From contig NC_054886.1 of the NCBI RefSeq assembly GCF_018320785.1, positions 33,906,110 through 33,970,109 on the forward strand: a stretch of DNA of 64,000 nucleotides, given 5' to 3'. Of this stretch, positions 49,501 through 61,190 are shown piece by piece; positions within the stretch are counted from its first letter, which is position 1; each line of letters starts with the position of its first letter. Source of the DNA: Cheilinus undulatus (taxonomy: Eukaryota > Chordata > Actinopteri > Labriformes > Labridae). Made by a program: the position numbers and the translations under genes. Below the pieces are notes generated by a model. The model was not told where the DNA came from and did not search any database. It worked only from the letters and a program-made list of their open reading frames with translations.

Positions 49501-52500
49501 CTTCAGGGGGAAAAAAAATGTTCCTTTAATGTTACTTGCATTTTCAGGTATTCTGTATGGTTATTTACAGTTTTATAGTCCTAAAAAATAAATTACCCAT
49601 CATGCAATCAAGGGATACATAAAATAATCAAATCATGAAGTTGCTCTCTTAACAGTTGAAACCTTTAAAATATATTTTTGTGAATTAAAGAGCTTTGTGG
49701 AAATTCCTGGAGCAAGTATGGAAATGGATGGTGGTTTTGAAATTTACTGAATTAGAAAAATATATAGAAATAATTATCTGTCCTGAAAGGAAATCCCACC
49801 TTTATTTTGAAGTCAGAAAAAATGAAGTGCTTCTAATTTCTGCAAAAACAATATAAATGTTCACATTATGGAATATGTGAAGAGCAATGAATTAACACCT
49901 AAATATTAAATGCAGTGAAAAACAATAGCCCTGGCACAGTTTGGTCTCTTAAATGATTTTTTTCTGGTCTATCAGGGTGTTTTGTGTCCAACTGGCTGTG
50001 AGCTGAAGACCACTCTGGTGAAGCAAGAGAGGAACGTCAGAACGGTAAACACCTCCGACTTATTTCAAACTATTTCTGTTAAATGTTTTCAACTTTTTTT
50101 TAAGCCTCTAAGGGCAGGGGAACTAGCTTTAACCCTCTCAGACGATACATGACCAGAAGAGACACAGGCAGGGAACATTTGGCCCTGGCATTTTTTTTTT
50201 TTTCTTTTTTGCTTGGACCAGCCCCTCACAGTGGGTCGAGATATGATGTTATCGTACATACACTTCTTTTCCACCTTATGACGTAAATCTACAAAGAAAA
50301 TGTCCTCAAACTATGACAGAGTGTAGGTGTAAGTGTCGTTGACAAATCTCATGTTTTCACTCTGTTTCGACTGACTAACCTGTGTTTAGAAGTGAGTATA
50401 CACCATACTGTTGACGGACTTTTAGGAGACGTGATTTGGCATTTAAAAATAAAAACGACCAATGAGCCGCAGCGGCTGCTTGATTCTCTGGAGCTTAGTG
50501 GAAAAAAAAAAAAAATCATAGCAACTGATAGTATGTCAGACTGCCAGCCCCCTCCTGGACACTGGTTACAAAAAGTTAATCAACTTTTGAACCACAGCCC
50601 CTTACTTTTGTCTCTTTTGCCATTTTGGCATTCTGATGACACTCTCCATGCCTTCATAGACCTTAGAACTTGGCAGACTTTCTAGGTTCTTTAAACCTTA
50701 AATCCACACCAGTAGCTTCAGTATTGGATGTCTCCTTAAACAGTTTTTATCAAGTTTTCGATCATTTCTGCCACCAACTTAGCATTAGCACCCATATTGT
50801 TTTGCTACAAATGTTGTCACACGGGCTTTGACAACCAATGGCAGGCTGTTCCAAGGTTGCATCATGCTTTGCCAGACTGTCTTAACAGATGGCCTTAATA
50901 GCTCATAATGGAGAGAAAGAGACACAGAGAGGCCGTGATGTGGCCCTCAGTGTCTCTGCAGACAGGAACTGATTTGAATGTTGGCACAAATACAGCCATT
51001 TTTAAAAAATGTGTCTTGAAGACTTTTGGTCACAGAATGATTTCTTCTGTCACAAATAAAATAAATATTTTTTGTCTTTATAGTCCCATAACGTTTTCAA
51101 AATTCCAGTGATATTACTGCAGCACACATTTTCTTAAAGCCCAGGTTGTCCTGAAAAACCTAGGGCCTAGGGCTCAGAGGGTTTACTGACTCTGTTAATT
51201 TGAAAATAACTAAGAAAATGTACACAGACATTATGTTTCTTTTCATGCTACCAAGGAGAAAACATCAGACCTGACCTGTTTTATACTTTTTCCTCAGAGC
51301 GTCAATGAGCTGAAGCCTCAGGTTTATGATTTGTCCCGGTCCACCAACAACGTCTTAGACTATGTCAACAACATCCAAAACTCTCTCAGGGAGAGGCAGA
51401 GGATCGTCAATGGTGAGGAAAAAACAGTTTTGTTTCTGTGCTCAAAACCAAGACGTTAATGATGTGGTCTTAGATAAAATTTCACATGAATCTGTAAGCC
51501 CACTCAGGTGTGCAAGGGATAACTTTAACAGTTTGGACATTTTTGCTAATTCAAACATTTTCAATAAGCTATTCCAAAAATAAAGAAACATTAGCTAAAA
51601 CTGCAAGCATGGATGATTCCTAAAAGGATTAGTTTTGGAAACTTTATTTTATTTGTTTCATCTTGTCTTTCAGACAACAACAGGGTGGTGGGTCAGTTCA
51701 CTGACAACGTGGAAGAACAACATGTCTACATCAAAGACATCGTCGATACCGTCTTCCCTTCCAACATCAGAATCCTACAGGTAAAAGCAGAGCACAAGTC
51801 AAGAAAATTTGTCGTTTTTTAAAACTTAGTGTACTGTTCATTACTAATTCCAGCAACGACAATCACAAACAAATATCTTCAACTACAGTTTTCCTACAGT
51901 CAGGAGTTTCCCACAAAGTTGCATTACGGTGCTTAAATGTAAATAATAAAATGTATATCTCTAGCTCTGGAGAAGTTCATACATTTAATTTCTCATGCAT
52001 TAAGATATATTTTGTTAAAAGCACTTTATCTACAGCCAGCTGTGCAGAATCAGTTGAGCAATATAACATAATATCATCAGCATAAAGGTGATAAATGGGG
52101 CCCAGGGCTGATCCTGGCGGGAAAACATGTAGTGCCATATTATGTAATAACGCCACATTATGTAATAACCCTAACCATAGGACTTAGTGTGGGCTCCAAG
52201 GTATGCCCTACCCAACTACCTTGCCCAAACTCTAACTGCTTAATGACTTATGCCTAAACCTAACCCCCCTTCAGGGCTCTAGACTAAACACCTAACCTTA
52301 ACCCTAGAACTTAAGGTGTGCTCCAGGGTATACCCTACTACCTTGCCCTAACCCTAACTGCTTAGTGGCTTACAAAAGGAAGCGTTATTACATAATGAAT
52401 TGAAAATTTATTACATTATTACATAATGCGGCGTTATTACATAATGTGCTGCTACAGGGACAGTAGCTTACGTATTTTTCTGTTAATTATTTGGCTTCCT

Positions 52501-55434
52501 GGTTTCCCCACCCGTATATAAAGGGGTCACTTGGGCAAATGTCTAGGCAGACACCAGAAGATAGTAAACATGTGGGTAATATCCTCAGATTAATGGAGAT
52601 GAAAGCTTAACCATGATGCAAAAACTTTGCCTTGGCTGCAGGGTGTTCTGGACAAGATCAGGTTGAAGATCCAGAACCTTGAGAAAGCCATCCAGACCCA
52701 GAGGGAGGAGTGCAAGGAGCCGTGCACCACCAAATGTCCCATACCAGTGGTGTCTGGTGAGTGTAATATTGTAGCTCTGGTAAACAAGAGCACATCAGGA
52801 ACTTACTGGGTTCAGTATTGACCGAGACACTGATTCTGCAAGTACTGAGGTTTTTGCTAATTATATCATTGTGTCATTCAGGTAAGGAGTGTGAGGACAT
52901 CTTCCGTCGGGGAGGAAGAGACTCACAGATGTACATGATCCAGCCTGATGCTTTCTACCCGGCATACAAGGTCTACTGTGATCAGACCACCCAGAATGGA
53001 GGTGAGAATTTACAACATTTAAAATCATTTTCCACACAGATAAAGAGATATTTTAGGTAGGAAAGACCCATTTATATGTGCAAATCTGTTTTCTTTTTTT
53101 GTCCAGGATGGCTTCTCCTCCAGAACAGGCTTGATGGAAGTGTTGACTTTGGTCGCCGCTGGGATGATTACCGACGTGGTTTTGGCAACATTGCCTTCGA
53201 TACTGGCAAGGGTCACTGTAACATTCCTGGTACGACTTTTAGACTACAGCAGATGGGAAGAGGATCATGTTAAAAGGACATTTAATAGGAAAACCATATT
53301 TAGCTCTAGTTGACCGGTTCTTACTTTATCGTCCTGTAACAGGTGAATACTGGTTGGGTAACGACCGCATCAGTCAGGTGACTAAAATGGGCCCCACTGA
53401 AGTTCTCATTGAGATGGAGGATTGGACAGGAGCTAAGGTGGGTCCTAGGGAATCCCAATGGCACATTCAGCTGATTGACTAGTGCCAACCCTTCTCATGA
53501 TCCAGCAAGTCAAAGACATTGAGCATTTCTGTTCACGATTATACTGAGAAAAGACAGCATACTTTGATGTTGCAATGACAAAGTCCATTTGCAATGTGTT
53601 AAATGTTTTGGTGTTCCTCTCCTACACTTAGGTCCACGCTAAGTATCAACAGTTCACAGTTCAAGCAGAGACCACCAACTACATCCTGGCTGTCGATGGC
53701 TACTCTGGTAATGCTGGAAACGGTTTCCTGGAAGGATCCTTGGAGCTCTTTGGTGAAAACCGCACCATGACCATTCACAATGGCATGATGTTCAGCACCT
53801 ACGACAGAGACAATGACAACTGGTAGGTGTCCTGTTTGTTGGGAAGTTCATACCATCTCACTAGCTGTGTTTCCATTACCCTTCAAAAAACTCAAATATT
53901 GCAAAAAAGTTTTCATGCTCTCATTAGGAGGTTTTTCAGATGCTTCGACACAGAAATATATCGCAAAAGTGGAATGAAAACGCTTTTTATGCACTTACAA
54001 GTTACGGGACGTGACGTACACGCGGTACGTGTGGACAAAAGAGGAGATGAGACTTTTCTAATCATCATACTTACACCCTTATACGTGGCTTTTACAGTGC
54101 GTATGGACCTTGCCCCTGAATTACCATCCGTTGCCTTCGTCTTTTGTTCAAAATGATCAAGGCAACCGCCATAGATGTAACCAAAACTGTACCAACACGC
54201 AACAGGTTTTTAACGTCAAGCTTCCTTGCAGCGGATTCACCCGAGATGAGATTTTACGAGAATTGCAAGGCCTATGCCCAAAACTCCCTTCAATGGAAAT
54301 GCATTCAAAGCGCAATTGTACTTAATCGAAATTTAAGAAATATCGCTTTTATTTTGTGAAAAACTGTAATGGAAACCCAGCTTTTGACAAAAAAAACAAA
54401 CGTCTCATTTAGTGGACAAGAAAACAGAACCAGCTAAAGCCCATAAAGCCTCTGTCTGAAGGGATAAATATTACCAAGACATGAATAGGCAAACAGCCTT
54501 TCAAAGATAGAATACAATGAACTCAAAAATATCTCCTGATTTAAAGAGCCTATCATGGGTTTATGTAAATGTTAAAACAAAGCCGTACACCAAAGAGCAG
54601 TCAACTGAGAACAAAATGCAACCGTGGGTTGCTTGGAGGATTCTGGAGTTCTGCAGGATCCCTCATTGGCTCATTCAGCTGATATCTGCCCTATATTCTG
54701 GTCTAGAGGCTCCACCTCTGACCTCTTCCCAGGTGATCCTGGAGTGAGGCAGGCTTACCTGTATGGACTAGATAACAGAGAAAGTGTACCTTTAGAGATG
54801 GGGGCATGGGCGTGGTGCAGGCCTGGGTGATGCCAGAGCAGAACAGGGTCAAGGTTGATGTGGCGAAATGCCAAACCGGCCCACCCATACTTGACTTGAC
54901 CTGACAACCAGCTGTGTGCAAAACTTCACGTAGTTTTAGGCTAGTTTAAGAATTACAATGGCAGAAACAGTCAGGGGTTTCATGCTCACCCAACTGAAAA
55001 TGGTGACAGCAAAAGGTGCGGTTATGGTGCCAATTGTTTGGCGTTCATTGGTCAATAAGTTTGCATGGTTCCTCCTGGCAACCAAACCATAAATGCATCT
55101 GGACTTGTGTATAGAAGGGCTGTTGTGAGTCACTGGTACTTGACTTTTACTGTATCCACTGTTTATTAAAAAACTTCTTTGTCCCTCTTTCTCTGAAAAC
55201 AGGATTCCAGGTGATCCCACCAAACAGTGCGCCAGAGAAGATGGAGGTGGCTGGTGGTACAACCGCTGTCACTCGGCCAATCCCAACGGTCGATACTACA
55301 TCGGCGGCGCCTACAATGCTCATATGGCCAAGCACGGCACAGATGACGGCGTGGTGTGGATGAACTGGAAGGGAAGCTGGTATTCGCTCAAGGCCATCAG
55401 CATGAAGATGCGGCCTTACTTCCCCCCAAACTAA
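46508..55434 (+). CDS. fgb: Fibrinogen beta chain, 13 coding exons
   Basis: Secreted plasma clotting protein; it pairs with alpha and gamma chains and is cut by thrombin to expose the B knob. Coding exons are 46508-46591, 46769-46801, 46901-46998, 48421-48520, 49976-50044, 51298-51412, 51674-51780, 52642-52756, 52882-53001, 53107-53229, 53343-53437, 53632-53822 and 55203-55434. All junctions are GT-AG and in phase, giving 493 residues (human 491). Residues 1-16 are a signal peptide. Fibrinopeptide B runs to VDAR, followed by the B knob GHRP at 46-49. Disulfide-ring cysteines (GGC, CPTGC) and a coiled coil follow. From about residue 241 comes the fibrinogen C-terminal globe, with [47 protein letters not shown] and [10 protein letters not shown]. 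The protein ends RPYFPPN. A poly(A) signal lies at 55483-55488. A 33-nt exon encodes [11 protein letters not shown] inside the fibrinopeptide. The gene is intact. Confidence 0.97.
47288..48271. mobile_element. hAT-type element with array, in fgb intron 3
   Basis: The termini are CAGGTGTTTTTAAAGTGTGG and CTCACACTGAAATCACTG, with a perfect 8-bp duplication CTTTAGAC on both sides. Inside is a TTTTGCCACTTTT-type array (47540-48060) whose right border GGTTGAGTAACACTG resembles the end of 10744-12062, suggesting nesting. No transposase. Confidence 0.8.
48760..49270. repeat. Diverged AAATTCC/AAATTTCA repeat in fgb intron 4
   Basis: Irregular repeats of AAATTTCAGGAAAATTC and ATTCCCTAAA-like units make up about 500 nt of AT-rich DNA. 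No period is clear by eye. Confidence 0.5.
52127..52457. mobile_element. Palindromic MITE in fgb intron 7
   Basis: The left end GTGCCATATTATGTAATAAC plus GCCACATTATGTAATAACC is mirrored at the right by TTACATAATGCGGCGTTATT plus ACATAATGTGCTGCTAC, giving an inverted repeat of about 45 nt. The middle holds two CCTAACCCTAACTGCTTA-like blocks. Family not assigned. Confidence 0.65.
53863..54382. mobile_element. MITE with GGGTTTCCATTAC ends, in fgb intron 12
   Basis: The termini AGCTGTGTTTCCATTAC and GTAATGGAAACCCAGCT are inverted with one mismatch. No coding content. The target duplication is too short to fix the superfamily. Confidence 0.65.
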
Positions 55435-56027
55435 TTGTGCGAGGGGACAGGCACATGCATATAACATACAGGGCACTGCCAAAATAAAAGACACCAAACT
55501 AAACTGGACTGAAATGTTCTCAGTTTGAAACTATCAAAGTGCATTTGTATTGTCATTCTCATGTGTTCTTTAGTTTGGCAGTAGCCTTTATGTAGATAGA
55601 TGCACACATTTACAACTGACTGAATCAGGACATGTGGAGTGAAAGTTAAAATACAACTAATACTAGTAACAATGTACCAGTTATGCGTGAATGTGCTGCC
55701 ATCTGTCTGCTCTTGTTATATGTCATGTCTTCAGTGTGCACTACAAGGATGAGTTGATTCAAACCGTCCTCTGCTACTCAATAAACATGTTGAGGTACCT
55801 ACAAGCTGTCATTTCTGCTTTTTTCATTATAATCCAGAAACAGAACCCAGCCACTGCTGCAAAAGCCTTTTACATAAGAAGCCCAATCCTTCAGGGAACT
55901 TACAAAACTATCATGAATAAAATGGCAACCAAAATAATCTGGTTTCAAGATAAATTAGGTTTCCAGAAGGTCAGAAGAGGTATCAAATTATGAAGACCTT
56001 GCCATTTATTATTTCAACGAGAGCTGT

Positions 56028-56305
56028 ACATGACGCAGGGGTTAGCACTGTTGCCTCACAGCAAGAAGGTTCCTGGTTCACTTCCTGGTCAGGGTCTTTC
56101 TGTGTAAGTTTGCATGCTCTCCCTGTGCATGCGTGGGTTCTCTCCAGGTACTCCGGCTTCCTCCCACCACTAAAGCTCGTTAGGCTAATTGTATGTGAAT
56201 GTAAACATGCCTGGTTGTCTGTCCACCTATATGTACCCAGCCGGGATAGGCTTCAGCCCCCCTGGGACCCCCAACGGGATAAGCTGTATAGATATACAGG
56301 GGTTA
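56028..56305 (+). mobile_element. V-SINE-type copy downstream of fgb
   Basis: It shares GTTGCCTCACAGCAAGAA, AGTTTGCATGCTCTCC, GCGTGGGTTCTCTCC and CTCCGGCTTCCTCCCACC with 13243-13615. It has lost part of the middle after the GTTAGGCTAATTG block. Confidence 0.7.
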
Positions 56306-56369
56306 AAAAGATGAAAGTCAAATGTTGTCAGATGTCCTGATAACATATAAACATACAACATGTCTAATA

Positions 56370-57334
56370 CAGTGGTTCTCAACTTTCTCAGCCCAGGACG
56401 CCCAAAATATAGGTGTCAGAGACCGGGGAGACCCACTGTACCTGAAGGTGGCTAAACATAGCCATGCACAATCAGGAATAGTCATGTGGAGACAAGGCTG
56501 CCCATAAGGAGGGATAAAGGTTTCTGGGACCCAGCCAAACTGGGGGCCCATGGAGGTCAGCAAAACCATGGTCCATTGTGAAGTTACACAGTGAAAACCA
56601 TATTTTATATTTGACCTTAATAATAACTGCTCTAATCAAAGAAACACATATCTTTATTTATTCATTTACTTAGTAAATAGCCTTCTTAATATGAAAATAA
56701 GTTCTCTTAAAATCATAATTAAAATGGGTTAAAAATGACTAAAATTGGTTAACAATGGCAAAAAAAAAAAAATGGTATAAAAGGTGATAAAATTGGATTT
56801 TAAAAAGAACATAAATGGGTTAAAAGTGGCAAAAAAAACAAAAATGGGTTAAGGTGGCAAAAACAGGCACAAAAAAGTAGTAAAAGGGATTAAAAAGTGG
56901 CTGAAATGGCTTTTCAAGTGCAAAAAACCGATAGAAATTCGGTGGAATGGGAAGAAAATTGCTACTCTGGCAAAAATGGGTTACCTGTGTTTAAAATAGG
57001 CAAAAAGAAGTGTAAAAAGTGGCAATTATGGGTCAACAGAGGCAAAAATGGCACAAAGTGGCAAGAATTGGTTTAGAAGTGGCAAAAACAGGCAGAGGGT
57101 GATAGAAAGGGTTTAAAATGGACAAAAATGGGTTTAAAGTGGTAAAAATGTCCTAAAACGGGCAAAATTGTTGCTAAAAACTGATGAAAAGGGATTAACA
57201 TTTGGTAAAATTGGTGTAAAGTGGCAACACTGTAATTTAAATAATATTCTTAGTTTTTTTAAGGCATCTGGCAACCCCCTCTCAAGGTCTCACGACCCCC
57301 AAGGGGGTCCTGACCCCAAGGTTGAGAATCACTG
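56370..57334. mobile_element. hAT-type non-autonomous element, tandem copy A
   Basis: It starts CAGTGGTTCTCAACTTTC and ends GGTTGAGAATCACTG. The target duplication GTCTAATA is at 56362-56369 and 57335-57342. It carries a GGCAAAAATGGG-type array at 56710-57230 and ends with GGGGGTCCTGACCCCAAGG. Confidence 0.85.
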
Positions 57335-57342
57335 GTCTAATA

Positions 57343-58207
57343 CAGTGGTTCTCAACCTCTTCAGCCCGGGACCCCCAAAATTTAGGTGTCAGAGACTGGG
57401 AAAACCCACTGTACCTGAAGGTGGCTGAACACAGCCGTGCACCATTAGGAATAGTAATGTGGAGACAAGGCTGCCCATAAGGAAGGATAAAGGTTTCTGG
57501 GACCCAGCCAAACTGGGGGCCCATGGAGGTCAGCAAACTCATGGTCCACTGGGAAGTTAAGCTTAAAATGAAATAACGTTTGTTATAAACATATTTAAAA
57601 TTGCGTAAATTAGTGAACAATGACAAAAAATGGTGAAAAAGGTGTTGAAATTGAATTTTAAAAGAACATAAACGGGTTAAAAGTGGAAAAAATGAGGTAA
57701 AAGTGGCCAAAAAATAACAAAAAATTGATTAAATTGGCAAGAATGGGCACAAAACAGTGGTAAATGTGGACAAGAAAGTGTCTGAAATGGCTTTAAAGCA
57801 CAAAAATTTAGGGAAATTAGGTGAACTGGGATGAAAAATTGATAAAAAACTGGCAAAATGGGATAACTGTGGTTAAAATAGGCAAAAAGGAGTGTAAAAA
57901 GTGATTAATAGTGGCAATAATGAAGCAACAAAAGGCAGAAAGTTGCAAGAATTGGTTTAGAAGTGACAAAAACTGGTAAAAAGAGTATAACATTGACACA
58001 AATGGGTTTAAAATGGCAAAAATGTACTCAAATTGGCAAATTCGATGTTTTAAAGTGATGGAAAAGGGTTAAAATTTGGTAAAATTGGTGTAAAGTGGCA
58101 ACACTGTAATTTAAAAAATACTCGTAGTTTTTTTAGGCATCTGGTGACCCCTTCTCAGTGCCTCGCCACCCCCAGTAGGGTCCCGACCCCAAGATTGAGA
58201 GCCACTG
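57343..58207. mobile_element. hAT-type non-autonomous element, tandem copy B
   Basis: It starts CAGTGGTTCTCAACCTCT and ends GATTGAGAGCCACTG. It is flanked by GTCTAATA (shared with copy A) and GTCTAAGA. Similar to copy A throughout, with a shorter array at 57600-58110. Confidence 0.85.
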
Positions 58208-58214
58208 GTCTAAG

Positions 58215-59230
58215 ATACTGGTAATAAACTGAGGTAATACAAGTTTTGGACCTCTTACATGTTACTGATATGTATAATTAACACAGCCTCATTAAGATAG
58301 AAATCTGGTTTAATGTAGGGCCTAGCCAAAAGTCATTCAATCATCATAGCATGTTAGAAGTTGCCTACATTAGAATTAAACTAGTACACTTCTGTTTCTC
58401 CAGATTTGGAAAATAAATTGGTGTTTTTCACCTCTTTTGTTAAATCAAATATTTATGTAAAGACCTGCATTGTCTTGTTGGACAGCACTCAGTGCTATAA
58501 GTTTGGAAAATACTAAACACAAAACTCGATGTCACGCTTATTTTGAATAGTTTGCAGTATCAAACACCCAATTATCATTATTATTTTCAGTGCTGTTAAA
58601 AATTGCAATAAAACAGGCAATTTTTGACCCTTTTAGGGCGCTCAAGCACTCCTTAATTTTATCTCAGCATCCCTGAAATAATAGAGAAAATTCAACAGAA
58701 ACGTTGCAAGTATTTCATTTATAAACAAATATGACAGCTGACTTTTTATGAAGTAAAATTAAACTCTAGACCAATTAGTTTAAATACATTTTCTTTCAGT
58801 GTCAAGATAAATAGATTTATTTATAAAAAGTAGTCATTTCAACATGTGTAGGGATGCATTAGTAAAAGTCCTGCATTTGAAACTTTACTGATTTTTTAGG
58901 TCTAGGGTGTAGAGTTAAAATATGACTCAGCAATGATTAGGATGTCTTATGCTGACCTTTGCTCTTGCAAAACATTTTGTGGTGTAAAACTCCCATTCTC
59001 AGAACTCTACATATATTTTTAGGAGCTGAGAAATCCTAAATGTCTGATCCTAAAAACGTCCCCACGTTACAGGACGGATATTTTACGTGAGAAGTACATG
59101 AAAGTAAAGTTATTCATAATTGTTTTTTTCTTACAATCTGGGAATTTTGTTTGGAAATATAGTCTTTGAGTACAAAGATTTTGTTTGGAGTAATTCTTTT
59201 AGGCTCAAATAACAAGACAAACCACAGCAG
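58215..59230. other. Spacer between fgb-side repeats and the inverted lectin fragment
   Basis: AT-rich sequence of about 1 kb in which I see no gene, repeat family or clear signal. Confidence 0.4.
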
Positions 59231-59290
59231 CTGAAGTGAACATTGGATCTTTATTGATTGGTCAACATTGAGTAATTTCTCTACTGTTTG

Positions 59291-59448
59291 AACATCAGGT
59301 TGTTCCAAGAACACTGGTTCACCTCATGAGAACACGTCCTCTCTCTGCTGCCCTGGACATTCTTGGACTGTTTCTGCCTGCACTTCATCACGTACACCGT
59401 CCCCCGCAGACTCTGGGGTCTGTTTGTCCTGCTGGTCAACCTGGAAAA
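59291..59448 (-). CDS. Unrecognised terminal coding exon with cysteines
   Basis: On the minus strand a good acceptor (CATGTCTGTTTTCCAG) is followed by an open frame reading LTSRTNRPQSLRGTVYVMKC..., then CRQKQSKNVQ and VNQCSWNNLMFKQ, then a stop. About 40 nt later comes AATAAA (reverse of 59254-59259). Third codon positions are strongly G/C rich, as in fgb and tlr2, so the exon looks truly coding. A second frame, VDQQDKQTPESAGDG..., is also open for 38 codons and cannot be excluded. I do not recognise the product. The only promoter seen upstream on this strand is the duplicated lectin promoter at 61.1 kb. It could be the tail of a chimeric gene, or of an fga-side transcript. Confidence 0.4.
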
Positions 59449-59578
59449 CAGACATGACAGAAGCCGTTGCAGATACAACTGAAAATTATAGTATGATAGT
59501 GAATTAGGGCCACTCTAGAGAAAGACATAATAAAGAGGATCTGTTACTTTTACAGAAAAAAACTCAGAATTATCAAGA

Positions 59579-61190
59579 TGTACATTTATGAGAAGAAAAA
59601 AAACTTCTTTTTTGCCTGCCCATGTGAGCCCGTTTGCTCACTGATGGGCATGTGGATGGATTTGTAGGGCCTGACTTGGTTAAGCGCCAGGAAGCTGCAA
59701 AGCTTCAAACATACCCCAAAGATCTTAATGCTGGCGAAGCATGCGATGAGGTTGAAGATGGTGAGGCTTTTGAAAATGCAAAAAAAAAAGTTAGACACTT
59801 TTTTCAGCTATTTAATTTTCTTCCAACGTTTTAAAACTGATTGGCATCATAAAAACTAGGTTTCCTCTAACCCATATAAACGTAGAATGAAAAGTTGGTA
59901 AATTAGTGTTTGGTAGATTTTTTCTTTGCTGCGCTTTGTGACAATAAATCTTATACTGCTGGAAAGCCTGTTTATTTCCCTTTTAAATGGTGCCACATTT
60001 GTAGGGAACATGCATTTGAGGGATGAGCAGCAGAGCTGAGTATGTGGTTGTACTCATGGAAAATTGGCCAAATCTTCTCTAGTAATCAGTGTTAATTTTG
60101 ACAGCACTTTTTAATTTAGTTTAAGTTAAAGTCTTTTGCCAAAAATATCTTTCTTTTTTTCATAATTTAGTCATCTAAATTGTTTTATTTTTAGTCTAGT
60201 TTTAGTTGACGAAACTTCCCAACATTTTAGTCGACGAAATTACAGTAAATTTAGTCGACAGATTGGATCTCTCCCCAACTTACCCCGCCACCACGCAGCA
60301 AAAGCAGTTGTGATTGGATCTCCCCCATATCTCATCCCACCTTTCCACACAGCCAAAGTAGCTGTGATTGGATATACGCCTAACTTGCCCCAAATCAGGT
60401 CTGATTGGATAAAGTCTCTGCAAAACATTTTCGTCTCGTTTTTATTTGTTGACTGAAGTGTCAGTTAATTTTGTTTTAGTTTTTGTCCATGTGCACTTGT
60501 TTTTATTAGTTACTGTCTCGTTTTAGTCAGGGGAAAAAACTATAACAAAAATAATCAGTCAACAAAATATCACTGCTACCAATGCTGAACAGCTAATGCG
60601 AATATAAAGTAAGAAAAATGGGCCCTCAGAACTAGACCATTCCAATTGCTTGAAATGATTAAAGTTCATCATTGGCAGTAATAGGTTAACTATGATTTCT
60701 GTCAGTTATGTCTTTAAAATTGGCATCGAAGTAGGTGTTTTAATTGTCCATTGAGAAATAACAAGGGACAGGAGATGGAAACTAGCAAAAGTTATGATCT
60801 CTATATGTGAAACAAAGGTTACTTTTAGCTTGTTTGTAACAGGCTTAAGTTGCACTATGTAATTTGAATTGTCCCTATCAAATAAACTTAATCAATAAAT
60901 AAAAATCTCTACATGATGGCAATGTGCAAAAATATGGTAAACATACCCACATTTGTATTTGCTCTCTGCATTAAATAATCTCTCTGTCTGCCTAGGAAGA
61001 ATCCATTCCATATAAGTGATGATCTCTACGAGTCGGCACCAATATCTCAGAGAAAATGTTCGAAAAAGAATAAAGAAAGCAGACTCACCTGTCTCTTGTT
61101 CAGCTGCTGTGTTCAGGCAGGTGTGCTAGCCTCTGCTACTCGTCTGCCTTTTATGCTGAAGAACCGACACTGATTCTTCATCTGAGCCAT
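59579..61190 (-). pseudogene. Inverted partial copy of the thyroglobulin-1/lectin locus
   Basis: On the minus strand the promoter and leader exon (about 61190-61090, with the same TATA-like box and GTGAGT donor) match 32010-32120. The signal-peptide exon near 59830-59610 matches the start of the lectin gene: IKIFGVCLKLCSFLALNQ against MKILGVCLMLCSLLVLNQ. The start codon is ATT instead of ATG, and similarity stops at the ACATGGGC before the thyroglobulin-1 cysteines. No thyroglobulin or lectin exon follows. A hAT-like MITE (60087-60575) sits in the intron. It is therefore a broken partial duplicate, although a donor-like CA|GTGAGC within the exon leaves open a transcribed noncoding or chimeric role. 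Confidence 0.75.
60087..60575. mobile_element. hAT-like MITE with TTTTAGTCGACGAAA motifs
   Basis: It starts CAGTGTTAATTTTGACAG and ends AACAAAATATCACTG. It is flanked by CTAGTAAT/CTACCAAT (6 of 8). The repeated TTTTAGTCGACGAAAT motifs are common in a fish repeat family. It sits inside the inverted lectin fragment. Confidence 0.6.
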
